The notes under the pieces: model-generated
The model's database searches: none
The model's input: only the letters and a program-made list of their open reading frames with translations
Told to the model about the DNA's origin: nothing
Shown here: positions 26,335-34,933 of the stretch, one piece after another
Numbering within the stretch: position 1 is the first letter of the stretch
Layout of the letters: every line of letters starts with the position of its first letter
Source: Aquipuribacter sp051216895
Lineage (GTDB): Bacteria; Actinomycetota; Actinomycetes; Actinomycetales; JBBAYJ01
Length of the DNA: 64,000 nucleotides
Assembly (NCBI RefSeq): GCF_051216895.1
Contig: NZ_JBPKAO010000014.1
Location: 54,221-118,220 of the forward strand
Reading direction: 5' to 3'
Program-made: the position numbers and the translations under genes

Positions 26335-26814
26335 TCAGGCGGACTGGACCAACGCCTGGCGCAGGGCCGTCCAGCCCAGCAGGGCGCACTTCACGCGGGC
26401 CGGGTACTTCGCGACCCCGGCGAACGCGGGGGCGTCGCCGAGGGCCTCGGCCAGGTCCTCGTCGAGCCGGTCCATCGGGTCCATGGTGGTCTCGCCCCGC
26501 ACGGCCGACGTGACGATCTCGTGGAACGCCTGGTACGCCTCGGCCGCGTCCCGCGCGGTGCGCCCGGTCAGGGCCTCGACCATCACCGACGCCGACGCCT
26601 GGCTGATCGAGCAGCCCACGGCCTCGTACGACACGTCCTCCAGCGTCCGGTCGCCCCCCGAGCCGTCGCCCAGGCGCAGGCGCAGGGTGACCTCGTCCCC
26701 GCAGATCGGGTTGACCTGGTGGACCTCGGCGTCGAACGGCTCGCGCAGACCGGCGTGCCGCGGCCGGCGTGAGTGGTCGAGGATCGTCTCGCGGTACAGC
26801 TCCTGCAGGTCCAT
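26335..26814 (-). CDS. sufU: Iron-sulfur cluster assembly scaffold SufU
   Basis: A 159-residue SufU/NifU-N protein. The three metal-binding cysteines are present in NPICGDEV (about 38), AVGCSISQAS (about 68) and RVKCALLGW (about 142), with the conserved Asp after the first. SufU of Gram-positive bacteria receives persulfide sulfur from SufS. The ATG shares its A with the sufS stop, so the two genes are coupled. Only 7 nt separate its stop from the convergent secreted-enzyme gene. Confidence 0.95.
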   Translation of the reverse strand: MDLQELYRETILDHSRRPRHAGLREPFDAEVHQVNPICGDEVTLRLRLGDGSGGDRTLEDVSYEAVGCSISQASASVMVEALTGRTARDAAEAYQAFHEIVTSAVRGETTMDPMDRLDEDLAEALGDAPAFAGVAKYPARVKCALLGWTALRQALVQSA

Positions 26815-28184
26815 CAGCGTGCTCCCCCTGGGCTGGTGGTTCCGGTCGAGCTCGTGGTGCCGGTCGGGATGGTGGTCGTGGCGCCGGGCGGGACGGTGGC
26901 GACCCGGAGCGGGACGACGCCGAAGAACTCCTGGGTCGCGCGCACCGCCGCGAGCAGCGCGTCCACGTCCGCCTCCGTGGAGTAGACGTGCGTGCTGGCC
27001 CGGACCGTGGCCTGCATCCCGAGGCGCCGGTGCAGCGGCCAGGCGCAGTGGTGGCCGACGCGCACCGCGACCCCGGCGTCGTCCAGGACCTGGCCGACGT
27101 CGTGGGCGTGGACGCCGTCGACGAGGAACGCCACGGTGCCTCCGCGGACGGCGAGCTCGGCCGCGGTGCTGCCGGCGGGCCCGGCCACCCGGACCCCGCC
27201 CAGCTCGGCGAGGCCCTCGAGGATGCGCCCGGTCAGCTCCTGCTCGTGGGCCGCGACCTGCGCCATCCCGATCTCGTCCAGGTAGTCGCACGCGGCGGCC
27301 AGCCCCACGGCCTGCGACACCATCGGCACCCCGGCCTCGAACTTCTGCGGCGGCGGCGCGAACGTGGACCGCTCCATCGTGACGGTCTCGATCATGGAGC
27401 CGCCGGTCAGGAAGGGCGGCAGCGCCTCGAGCAGCTCGCGTCGGGCCCACAGCACGCCGATGCCGGTCGGGCCGAGCATCTTGTGCCCGCTGAACACCGC
27501 GACGTCGACGCCGAGCGCGGGCAGGTCCACCGGCAGGTGGGGCACCGACTGGCAGGCGTCCAGGACGACCAGCGCCCCGACCTCCCGCGCCCGGGCGACC
27601 AGCTCGGGCACCGGGTTGATCGTGCCGAGCACGTTGGAGGTGTGGACGAACGCGAGGACCTTGGTCCGCCCCGTCAGCTCGATGCTGCCCAGGTCGAGCT
27701 CGCCGCCGTCGGTGACGCCGTACCAGCGCAGCGTCGCCCCGGTCCGGCGGCACAGCTCCTGCCAGGGCACGAGGTTGGCGTGGTGCTCCATCTCGGTGAC
27801 GACGACCTCGTCGCCCGGGCCGAGCGCGAGGGCCTCGGCCCCCGGCGTCGTCGCGGCGTTGCCCAGGCTGTAGGCGACGAGGTTGATGCCCTCGGTGGCG
27901 TTCTTGGTCAGGACCACCTCGTCGGGGGCCGCGCCGACGAACCGGGCGATCGTGGCCCGGGCCCGCTCGTAGGCGTCGGTGGCCTCCTCGGCCAGCGCGT
28001 GGGCGCCCCGGTGGACGGCGGCGTTGCTGGTGGTGACGAAGTGCCGCTCGGCGTCGAGCACCTGCAGGGGGCGCTGCGACGTGGCCCCGGAGTCCAGGTA
28101 CACCAACCGCTTGCCGTCGCGCACGGTGCGGGCGAGGACGGGGAAGTCCTCGACCAGGTCAGGTCCGGGTCGTCTGGTCACCAC
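26814..28184 (-). CDS. sufS: Cysteine desulfurase SufS
   Basis: PLP-dependent class V aminotransferase of 456 residues. Key elements: SGATSQRP, TKNATEGINLVA, the PLP Lys in SGHKMLGPTG and the catalytic Cys loop VGHHCAWPLH. Residues 1-430 cover the normal enzyme; about 25 extra residues form a Thr/Gly/Pro-rich low-complexity tail, unusual for SufS. GTG 28184 follows a TACAGT -10 box by six bases, so the mRNA is probably leaderless. sufBCD are not in this window. Confidence 0.94.
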   Translation of the reverse strand: MVTRRPGPDLVEDFPVLARTVRDGKRLVYLDSGATSQRPLQVLDAERHFVTTSNAAVHRGAHALAEEATDAYERARATIARFVGAAPDEVVLTKNATEGINLVAYSLGNAATTPGAEALALGPGDEVVVTEMEHHANLVPWQELCRRTGATLRWYGVTDGGELDLGSIELTGRTKVLAFVHTSNVLGTINPVPELVARAREVGALVVLDACQSVPHLPVDLPALGVDVAVFSGHKMLGPTGIGVLWARRELLEALPPFLTGGSMIETVTMERSTFAPPPQKFEAGVPMVSQAVGLAAACDYLDEIGMAQVAAHEQELTGRILEGLAELGGVRVAGPAGSTAAELAVRGGTVAFLVDGVHAHDVGQVLDDAGVAVRVGHHCAWPLHRRLGMQATVRASTHVYSTEADVDALLAAVRATQEFFGVVPLRVATVPPGATTTIPTGTTSSTGTTSPGGAR

Positions 28185-28190
28185 ACGCCG

Positions 28191-28196
28191 ACTGTA
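28191..28196 (-). promoter_or_regulatory. -10 box of sufS-sufU, leaderless
   Basis: TACAGT on the minus strand, six bases before GTG 28184. No good -35 was seen. Confidence 0.5.
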
Positions 28197-28254
28197 CGCC
28201 CAATAGGTTCACGACCCGTGACCTAAATCCGTCGCCGCCACCCGAGGGCCCTGG

Positions 28255-28260
28255 CAGACT
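28255..28260 (+). promoter_or_regulatory. -10 box of the ABC-F gene, leaderless
   Basis: CAGACT six bases before GTG 28267. The same hexamer and spacing occur at both NHEJ genes (56839 and 56928). Confidence 0.5.
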
Positions 28261-28266
28261 CCCCCG

Positions 28267-29913
28267 GTGTCCGCCACCCTCGTCGCCCGTGACCTCGCCG
28301 CCGGCCACGCGGAGCGGACGCTCTTCTCCGGCCTCGACCTGGTCGTCGCCCCGGGCGACGTGGTCGGGCTGGTGGGGGCCAACGGCGCGGGCAAGTCCAC
28401 GCTGCTGCGCGTCCTGGCCGGCGGGCTGGCGCCCGACGCGGGTGAGGTCCGGCTCAACCCGGCCGACGCGGTGGTGGGGCACCTGGCGCAGGAGCCCGAG
28501 CGCCGGGCGGGCGAGTCGCTGCGCGACTACCTGGCCCGACGCACCGGTGTCACCGACGCCCAGGCGCGGCTGGACACCGCCACCGAGGCGCTGACCACCG
28601 GGGCCGACGGGGCCGACGACGAGTACGCGACCGCGCTCGAGCAGTGGCTGGCCCTGGGTGCGGCTGACCTGGACGACCGGCTCCCCGCCGTGCTGGCCGA
28701 GGTCCGCCTCGACGTCGACGTGGACCTGGCCATGACGGCGCTGTCGGGTGGGCAGGCCGCGCGGGCCGGGCTGGCGGCGCTGCTGCTGAGCCGTTTCGAC
28801 GTCGTCCTGCTCGACGAGCCGACCAACGACCTGGACCTGGACGGCCTCGCGCTGCTCGAGCGTTTCGTCACGGGGCTGCGGGCCGGCACGGTGCTGGTCA
28901 GCCACGACCGCGAGTTCCTCGCCCGGACCGTCACCCGGGTCGTCGAGCTCGACCTGGCCCAGCAGCAGGTCAACGTCTACGGCGGCGGGTACGAGGCGTA
29001 CCTGGCCGAGCGGGAGGTCGCCCGCCGTCGCGCCCGCGAGGCCTACGAGACGTACGAGGACACCGTCGAGGGGCTGCAGGCCCGCTCGAGGATGCAGCGC
29101 GGCTGGGCCGACAAGGGCAGCCGCAACGCCATGAGCAAGGCCGTGCGCCGGGGTGAGCCGGACAAGAACGTCCGGGCCCACATGAAGGCCACCAGCGAGA
29201 AGCAGGCCGCCAAGGCCCGGCAGACCGACCGCATGATCGAGCGGCTGGACGAGGTCGAGGAGCCCCGCAAGGAGTGGGAGCTCCGCTACTCCATCGCCTC
29301 GGCCCCCGGGGGCAGCAGCGTCGTGCTGACCGCGCGCGGGGCGGTGGCGCGGCGCGGCGGGTTCACCCTCGGCCCGGTCGACCTGCAGGTGGACGCGGGT
29401 GACCGGATCGCGGTGACCGGGCCCAACGGCAGCGGCAAGACCACGCTGCTGGCGATGCTGCTCGGTCGCCTGGCGCCCGAGGCCGGGACGGTGTCGCGGG
29501 GAACGTCGGTCGAGGTCGGCGAGGTCGACCAGGTGCGGGCCGTGCTCACGGGCTCCGAGTCGCTGCTGGAGGCGGTCCGGGCCCACCTGCCCGACTCCCC
29601 GCCCGCCGAGGTGCGCACCCTGCTGGCCAAGTTCGGGCTCAAGGCCGCGCACGTCGACCGGCCGGTCGGCAGCCTGTCCCCGGGCGAGCGGACCCGGGCC
29701 GCCCTGGCGCTGCTGCAGGCCCGGGGCGTCAACCTGCTGGTGCTCGACGAGCCGACCAACCACCTGGACCTGCCGGCCATCGAGCAGCTGGAGACCGCGC
29801 TCGAGGCGTACACCGGCACCCTGCTGCTGGTCAGCCACGACCGCCGGTTGCTGGAGCAGGTCCGCCTGGACCGGCGCTGGGCCGTCGAGGCGGGGCGGGT
29901 CAGCGAGACCTGA
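28267..29913 (+). CDS. ABC-F family ATP-binding protein
   Basis: Soluble duplicated ABC ATPase of 548 residues with no membrane segment. The first domain has GANGAGKST, LSGGQAAR and LLDEPTNDLDLDG; the second has GPNGSGKTT, LSPGERTR and LVLDEPTNHLDL. The charged linker around residues 235-330 contains long alpha-helical Arg/Glu/Lys stretches, the ABC-F interdomain arm that reaches the ribosomal tRNA sites. These proteins act on ribosomes as translation factors or antibiotic-resistance proteins; which kind this is cannot be decided here. Divergent from sufS. Confidence 0.93.
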   Translation: MSATLVARDLAAGHAERTLFSGLDLVVAPGDVVGLVGANGAGKSTLLRVLAGGLAPDAGEVRLNPADAVVGHLAQEPERRAGESLRDYLARRTGVTDAQARLDTATEALTTGADGADDEYATALEQWLALGAADLDDRLPAVLAEVRLDVDVDLAMTALSGGQAARAGLAALLLSRFDVVLLDEPTNDLDLDGLALLERFVTGLRAGTVLVSHDREFLARTVTRVVELDLAQQQVNVYGGGYEAYLAEREVARRRAREAYETYEDTVEGLQARSRMQRGWADKGSRNAMSKAVRRGEPDKNVRAHMKATSEKQAAKARQTDRMIERLDEVEEPRKEWELRYSIASAPGGSSVVLTARGAVARRGGFTLGPVDLQVDAGDRIAVTGPNGSGKTTLLAMLLGRLAPEAGTVSRGTSVEVGEVDQVRAVLTGSESLLEAVRAHLPDSPPAEVRTLLAKFGLKAAHVDRPVGSLSPGERTRAALALLQARGVNLLVLDEPTNHLDLPAIEQLETALEAYTGTLLLVSHDRRLLEQVRLDRRWAVEAGRVSET

Positions 29914-29938
29914 GCCGCGGGCCGCCCCGCCCGCCCCT

Positions 29939-30302
29939 CGTACCGCCCACCGCACCCGCCCTGCGTACCGCCCGCCCCGCGTACCGCCCAGCGACGCGAC
30001 ACGCGGGTCGAACGGTCAGCACCCGTCCTGAGCCGGTCGCGTGTCGCCGGCCGGTACGCCTGCGCTCCCCGGGGACCGAGGTCCTGGTCCCGCGCCCCGG
30101 CGCGGCCGCGGCGAGGCGCCCACTCGGGGCATGCCTCGGACCGCCCCGGTCGTCGCGTACGGGCTGCCGCTCGGCGCGGGCGGACGGTGCGTGCGCACCG
30201 ACGGCCGCGGTCGTGGCTGCCGGCCGTATCGGGCCAGCGGGACCTCCCGACCCCTCCGGCCGGGGGCCACGCCCCCGGGTGGGTCGCCGGTCTCGTCGTC
30301 GC
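29939..30302. other. 360-nt non-coding region with short repeats and a 10-bp inverted repeat
   Basis: Three copies of CGTACCGCCC (29939, 29964, 29980) are followed by GCGACACGCG (29996-30005) and its exact complement CGCGTGTCGC (30038-30047) with a 32-nt loop. No convincing ORF or tRNA. It could contain a small RNA or the end of the ABC-F transcript. Confidence 0.5.
30261..30277 (-). terminator. Hairpin after the SnoaL-like gene
   Basis: CGGGGGC-cac-GCCCCCG, a 7-bp all-GC stem with a 3-nt loop, 26 nt beyond the stop at 30303 on the minus strand. Confidence 0.5.
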
Positions 30303-30752
30303 TCAGCGGATGTCGGCGCTCTCGCCGTAGAGGTGGAAGTGGGCCAGGGCCTCGCGGCGGGCGATCTTCCAGCGGCCGTGCTCACGGACGTAGGTGTCGC
30401 GGTAGGTACCCCCGCCGCGCACCCAGCGGCCGTCGGTCATCTCGACGGTGACGTCGACGTCGGACTCGCCCGTGGCGCGGTCCTCCCCCGGCTCGACGGT
30501 GAGCACGAGGTTGGCGCTCCAGTGGTGCATCTGCCCGAAGGCGTCCCACTGCCGCTGCGCCGCGGCGAGGATCCCGTCGTGCCCTCGGAACACCTCGTCC
30601 GGGCCGACCTGCCAGACCCCGTCGGCGGCCCACACCGACAGGAAGCGCTCGGCGTCGCGCTTGTCCACCCCGTGGCAGTACTCGTGCACCAGCCGGGTGA
30701 TCTCCGACTCGGACAGCAGCTTGTCGACGGCGGCACGGGCATCGGCGTCCAT
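30303..30752 (-). CDS. SnoaL-like / NTF2-fold domain protein
   Basis: A 149-residue protein with the SnoaL_4 pattern: an N-terminal helix ITRLVHEYCHGVDKRD, then FLSVWAADGVW and a C-terminal TYRDTYVREHGRWKIARREAL. Family members are small cone-shaped enzymes or binding proteins (dehydratases, isomerases, dioxygenase subunits); the substrate cannot be predicted. It lies 9 nt after otsB, but a TAGGGT -10 box at the end of otsB, six bases before ATG 30752, suggests its own leaderless promoter. Confidence 0.85.
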   Translation of the reverse strand: MDADARAAVDKLLSESEITRLVHEYCHGVDKRDAERFLSVWAADGVWQVGPDEVFRGHDGILAAAQRQWDAFGQMHHWSANLVLTVEPGEDRATGESDVDVTVEMTDGRWVRGGGTYRDTYVREHGRWKIARREALAHFHLYGESADIR

Positions 30753-30758
30753 CGCTGC

Positions 30759-30764
30759 ACCCTA
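30759..30764 (-). promoter_or_regulatory. -10 box of the SnoaL-like gene, leaderless
   Basis: TAGGGT on the minus strand, overlapping the otsB stop region and six bases before ATG 30752. Confidence 0.45.
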
Positions 30765-31571
30765 CGCCCGGTCCGAGCCCCCCGTCCCGGTCCTCGCGCG
30801 GGCCTGCAGCAGACGCTCCAGCAGGTCGGTGACGTCCTGAGGGCTGCCCACACGGTGCCCGGCGGCGGTGTCACCGTCACCGACCTTGACCCCGACGTCG
30901 CCGCCGTCGGCCTCGAGCACGGCGAACGCGTCCTCGTCGGTGACGTCGTCGCCCACGTACAGCACCGACACGGCCCCCGTCCGGCGCCGCAGCGCGAGCA
31001 CGGCGCTGCCCTTGTCGGCCTCGACCACCGTCATCTCCACGACGTCGTGACCGCGCTTGACGTGCACCCCCGGCGCGGCGGCCGGACCGGCCAGCACCTG
31101 CTCCGTCGCGGCCTGCGGGTCCTCGGCCCGGCGCACGTGCAGCACCACCGCGGTCGGCTTGTGCTCCACCGACGCCCCCGGGTACCGGTCGACGACGGCC
31201 TGGACGGCGGCGGTGGTCCGCTCCAGCAGGTCCTGCTGGGCCGCGGTGAGCACGACCCCGTCACCGTCCCCCGGCTCGGCACCGTGCCCCCCGACCAGCA
31301 GCCAGCCCGGCTCGGGCTGGGCCACCTGCCGCAGGCTGGCCAGCCCTCGGCCGGACACCAGGGCGACGGGGCAGCCCGACGCCGCCAGCCCGACCAGGGC
31401 CCGGCGCGTGCCCGGCAGCATGCGGGACTCGGCCGGGTCGTCGACCAGCGGGGCGCAGACACCGTCGAAGTCGAGCGCGACGAGCAACGGGTCACGGGCG
31501 GCGATCGCCACGACCGCCCCGACCGCGTCCCGCGCGTGCGCAGCGGCGTGCGGGCCCGGGGTGGCCGTCAC
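30762..31571 (-). CDS. otsB: Trehalose-6-phosphate phosphatase OtsB
   Basis: HAD-superfamily phosphatase of 269 residues that removes phosphate from trehalose 6-phosphate. Motif I is ALDFDGVCAPLV (DxD), motif II is VALVSGRGL, the cap region has GGHGAE and motif III/IV is YVGDDVTDEDAF. Its GTG start overlaps the otsA stop by four bases (GTGA), so it is expressed with the synthase. The length is usual for actinobacterial OtsB. Confidence 0.94.
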   Translation of the reverse strand: MTATPGPHAAAHARDAVGAVVAIAARDPLLVALDFDGVCAPLVDDPAESRMLPGTRRALVGLAASGCPVALVSGRGLASLRQVAQPEPGWLLVGGHGAEPGDGDGVVLTAAQQDLLERTTAAVQAVVDRYPGASVEHKPTAVVLHVRRAEDPQAATEQVLAGPAAAPGVHVKRGHDVVEMTVVEADKGSAVLALRRRTGAVSVLYVGDDVTDEDAFAVLEADGGDVGVKVGDGDTAAGHRVGSPQDVTDLLERLLQARARTGTGGSDRA

Positions 31572-32998
31572 TGCTGGCCCTGCGGCTCGCGGGGCTCCCC
31601 CGCCAGCGTGCCCAGGAAGTCCTTGGCCCAGCGCTCCACGTCGTGCTCCTTGACGCGACGGCGCATCGCGCGCATCCGCCGGCGCCGCTCCTCGACCGGC
31701 ATCTGCGCCGCCCGGACGATGGCGGCCTTGCTGCCGTCGATGTCGTGCGGGTTGATCAGCACGGCCTGCGTGAGCTCGTCGGCCGCGCCGGCGAACTCGC
31801 TGAGCACGAGCACGCCGTCCCCGTCGTGGCGCGCGGCGACGTACTCCTTGGCGACCAGGTTCATCCCGTCGCGCAGCGCGGTGACCAGCATGACGTCGGC
31901 GGCCAGGTAGAGGGCGGCCATCTCCTCGCGCGGGAACGACTGGTGCAGGTAGTGCACGGGTGAGAAGCCGACGCTGCCGTGGTCGCCGTTGAGCCGGCCC
32001 ACCGTCAGCTCGACCTCGTCTCGCAGGTCGGAGTAGGCCTGGACGCGCTCGCGCGAGGGGCTGGCCACCTGGACCAGGACGGTCGACTCCCGGTCGAGGG
32101 TGCCGTCCTCGAGCAGCTCGGCGAAGGTCGACAACCGGTGCCGGATGCCCTTGGTGTAGTCGAGGCGGTCCACGCCCAGCAGGACCGTCTCGGGGTCGCC
32201 GAGCTCCTTGCGGATCTGCTGCGCCCGCGCGACGACCTCGGGCGTCGTGGCCAGGTCCTCGAAGGCCTGGGCGTCGATCGAGATGGGGAAGGCGGCGACA
32301 CGGACCTCACGGCGACCGGTGACGTCCTCGACCTGCACCGTGCCGCCCTTGGTCACCACGTCGGCGGCGCGGCGGCACGCCCGCAGGAAGTTGGTCGCGT
32401 CGGAACGGCGCTGGAACCCGACCAGGTCGGCGCCCAGGACACCTTCGACGACCTGCCTGCGCCACGGCAGCTGGCTGAAGATCTCGTAGCCGGGGAACGG
32501 GATGTGGTTGAAGAAGCCGATCTTGAGGTCGGGGCGCTGCTCGCGCAGCCGGGCGGGCACCAGGAGCAGCTGGTAGTCCTGCACCCAGACGGTGGCGCCC
32601 TCGGCGGCCTGCGCCGCGGCGGCGTCGGCGAAACGCTGGTTGACCTCGACGTAGCGGTCCCACCAGTGCCGGTGGTAGCCCGGCGCGGCGATGACGTCGT
32701 GGAACAGCGGCCACAGGGTGCCGTTGGACATGCCCTCGTAGTAGTCGGCGACGTCGTCGGCGCTCAGCGGCACCGGCACCAGGTGGATGCCGTCGGAGTC
32801 GAACGCCTCGCCCACCTCGCCCGGGGCCCCGGGCCAACCGACCCAGGCGCCGTCGTGGGCGTTCATGATCGGGGCCATCGCGGTGACCAGACCGCCCGGG
32901 GACGTCTCGTAGCGGGGAGAGCCGTCGGAGTCCGTCCCCACCTGGTCGACGGGCAGCCGGTTGGCCACGACCACGAAGTCGTACTGTCCGGACGGCAT
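31568..32998 (-). CDS. otsA: Trehalose-6-phosphate synthase OtsA
   Basis: GT20 glycosyltransferase of 476 residues that makes trehalose 6-phosphate from a nucleotide-glucose and glucose 6-phosphate. Conserved segments: VANRLPVDQ with SPGGLVTA, VWVQDYQLLLVP, GFFNHIPFPGYEIF, GVDRLDYTKGI and ALRDGMNLVAKEYV. ATG 32998 has AGGAGG seven bases upstream. otsA-otsB supplies trehalose as osmoprotectant. Note that the region 2 secreted enzymes contain ThuA-type domains, but there is no direct link to this operon. Confidence 0.96.
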   Translation of the reverse strand: MPSGQYDFVVVANRLPVDQVGTDSDGSPRYETSPGGLVTAMAPIMNAHDGAWVGWPGAPGEVGEAFDSDGIHLVPVPLSADDVADYYEGMSNGTLWPLFHDVIAAPGYHRHWWDRYVEVNQRFADAAAAQAAEGATVWVQDYQLLLVPARLREQRPDLKIGFFNHIPFPGYEIFSQLPWRRQVVEGVLGADLVGFQRRSDATNFLRACRRAADVVTKGGTVQVEDVTGRREVRVAAFPISIDAQAFEDLATTPEVVARAQQIRKELGDPETVLLGVDRLDYTKGIRHRLSTFAELLEDGTLDRESTVLVQVASPSRERVQAYSDLRDEVELTVGRLNGDHGSVGFSPVHYLHQSFPREEMAALYLAADVMLVTALRDGMNLVAKEYVAARHDGDGVLVLSEFAGAADELTQAVLINPHDIDGSKAAIVRAAQMPVEERRRRMRAMRRRVKEHDVERWAKDFLGTLAGEPREPQGQQ

Positions 32999-33028
32999 GC
33001 AAGAGCCTCCTGTGCGTCACCGATGACC

Positions 33029-33042
33029 GGGCCGATCGGCCC
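33029..33042. promoter_or_regulatory. 14-bp perfect palindrome upstream of otsA
   Basis: GGGCCGATCGGCCC, centred 37 nt before the otsA start. It could be an operator or a 5' leader hairpin; no partner site was found. Confidence 0.4.
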
Positions 33043-33176
33043 TGCTGGCCGGTGGGTACCCGCGTCACGGTCCCCCACTCCCCGCCGAGGCCAGGATGGT
33101 CGCCCGAGTGGGCCGCGTCCAGCCCGGCCCCGGCCCGGGCGGGTCGTCCGGCCCGACCGCGCCGATGGGATCGCCC

Positions 33177-33204
33177 GGCTGACGGGCGCACCCGCCGGTC
33201 AGCC
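33177..33204 (-). terminator. Hairpin after the adenylate-forming ligase gene
   Basis: GGCTGAC/GTCAGCC 7-bp stem with a GC-rich 14-nt loop, about 60 nt beyond the stop at 33263 on the minus strand. Confidence 0.45.
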
Positions 33205-33262
33205 CGACGAGATCGCCCTCGTGACGGGCCGCACCCGGCGTGTCGCCGTCAGGAGGGCGAGC

Positions 33263-34933
33263 TCACCCCGGGGCGGGGGGTGGTGCGCGGCGGAGCAGGG
33301 CACGGGCGGCGGTGCGGTCGGGCTTGCCGTTGCCGTTGCGCGGGAGGGCGTCGACCACGAGCACCCGCACGGGGACGGCGTGGACCCCGACCCGGTCCCG
33401 GACGGCGGCCCGCAGGGCGGCGACGTCCACCCGCCCCGTGGTCCCGGCCGGGTCGGACTCGTCCGACCCGCCGGTCGAAGCAGCGCCGTCGGGCGGGCCG
33501 GGGGCCACCACCAGCGCGGCCACGTCGTCACCGTGCCGGCGGGCGGGTACGCCGACCACGAGGGCGGCCTGGACCAGCCGCGACGCGACCATCGCCCGCT
33601 CGACCTCGACGGGGTGGATCTTGACCCCGCCACGGACCAGCACGTCGGCGACCCGACCGGTGATGCGCAGCCGGCCGTCCTCCAGCCGGGCCAGGTCTCC
33701 CGTGGTGAACCAGCCGTCGGTCACGGCCAGCTCGTCGGGCGAGGCGTACCCGGGGGTGAGGGCGGGCGTCCTCACCGTGACCGCTCCCTCCTGCCCGACC
33801 GGGACGTCGACGCCCGAGCGGTCGACCAGGCGCAGCGTGACGTGGGGCTGGACCTGCCCCACCGTGCCCGCCCCGGCGACGGCGTCCTCCGGTCCCAGGC
33901 AGCTGATCGGCGCCGGCACCTCGGACATGGCGTAGGCGTCGTGCAGCGCGAGGCCGGGGACCCGGGCCCGGACGGCGTCCAGCACCTCGGGCGAGGCCGG
34001 CGCCCCGCCGAACACCGCCGCACGCAGCGTGGGCAGCCGCTCGGCCCGGAACCCGTCCTCGCGCAGCAACCCGTGCCACAGCGTGGGCACCAGGTCCAGC
34101 CAGGTCACCCCGTGCACGGCCACCAGCCGCACCAGCTCGCGCGGCGACCAGCGCGGCATCGTGACCACGGCGCCCCCGCTGGCCAGGGCGCCGGCCAGCT
34201 GGGTGACGTGACCGGACACCCACCACATGGGCAGGTGCACGGCCGTCCGGTCGTCGGGGCCCAGGCCCAGCAACCGGGTGTACGTGCGGGCGGCGGTGTC
34301 GGTCATGGCGCCGGTGAGCCTGACCAGCTTGGGTCGACCGGTCGAGCCGCTGGTGCAGATGAGCGCGTAGGTGGTCGACGCGTCCGGCGGTCCGGACCCG
34401 GGCGGGGGGACCGACGCGGTCAGGGCCCGAGGCAGCTGCGGCCGCGGTGACGGCGGACCGTCCGGGGCGGCGCGGGCAAGCAGCCCCGCCGTCGGCAGCA
34501 GCGTCCAGCCGCTCCCGCCGCTCCCCCCGTGGAGGGTCTGCGCCGTCGCCACCAGGTCGGGCTGCGCGAGCAGCAACCGCGGCCGGGCCGTCGCCAGCAC
34601 CGAGCGCAGCCGGGCGGCCGGGTCCTCGACGGGCAGCCCCAGGTGGACCAGGCCCGCGCGGGAGCAGGCCAGCACGGCCACGGCCTGCTCGAGCCCGTTG
34701 CGGGCCAGGACGGCGACCCGGTCCCCCGGCACGGCGCCGTGACCGAGCAGCCGGGCCGCGGCCGCGTCGACCAGCCGTCCCAGCTCCCGGTAGGTCACCT
34801 GCTGCCCCAGCGCCGGGTCGACCACCGCGATCCGCTCGGCGAAGCGCCGGACCCCGTCGTCGAGCAGCCCGGCGAAGGACCGGAGCGGCGCCACCCCCGC
34901 GTCCGCACCGCGGCGCACGACGTCCTCAACCAC
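33263..34933 (-). CDS. Class I adenylate-forming (AMP-binding) acyl-CoA ligase
   Basis: ANL-superfamily enzyme of 556 residues. The P-loop A3 motif is CTSGSTGRPK; later core motifs are YAMSEV (A5 region), GWFTTGDLAR (A7), RVADVLVRGGVKIHPVEVE (A8) and LPRNGNGKPDR with the catalytic Lys (A10). It activates a carboxylate as acyl-AMP, probably transferring it to CoA; the arrangement resembles o-succinylbenzoate-CoA ligase (MenE), but no other men genes are here. The GTG start overlaps the methyltransferase stop by 8 bases. Substrate unknown. Confidence 0.88.
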   Translation of the reverse strand: MVEDVVRRGADAGVAPLRSFAGLLDDGVRRFAERIAVVDPALGQQVTYRELGRLVDAAAARLLGHGAVPGDRVAVLARNGLEQAVAVLACSRAGLVHLGLPVEDPAARLRSVLATARPRLLLAQPDLVATAQTLHGGSGGSGWTLLPTAGLLARAAPDGPPSPRPQLPRALTASVPPPGSGPPDASTTYALICTSGSTGRPKLVRLTGAMTDTAARTYTRLLGLGPDDRTAVHLPMWWVSGHVTQLAGALASGGAVVTMPRWSPRELVRLVAVHGVTWLDLVPTLWHGLLREDGFRAERLPTLRAAVFGGAPASPEVLDAVRARVPGLALHDAYAMSEVPAPISCLGPEDAVAGAGTVGQVQPHVTLRLVDRSGVDVPVGQEGAVTVRTPALTPGYASPDELAVTDGWFTTGDLARLEDGRLRITGRVADVLVRGGVKIHPVEVERAMVASRLVQAALVVGVPARRHGDDVAALVVAPGPPDGAASTGGSDESDPAGTTGRVDVAALRAAVRDRVGVHAVPVRVLVVDALPRNGNGKPDRTAARALLRRAPPPAPG

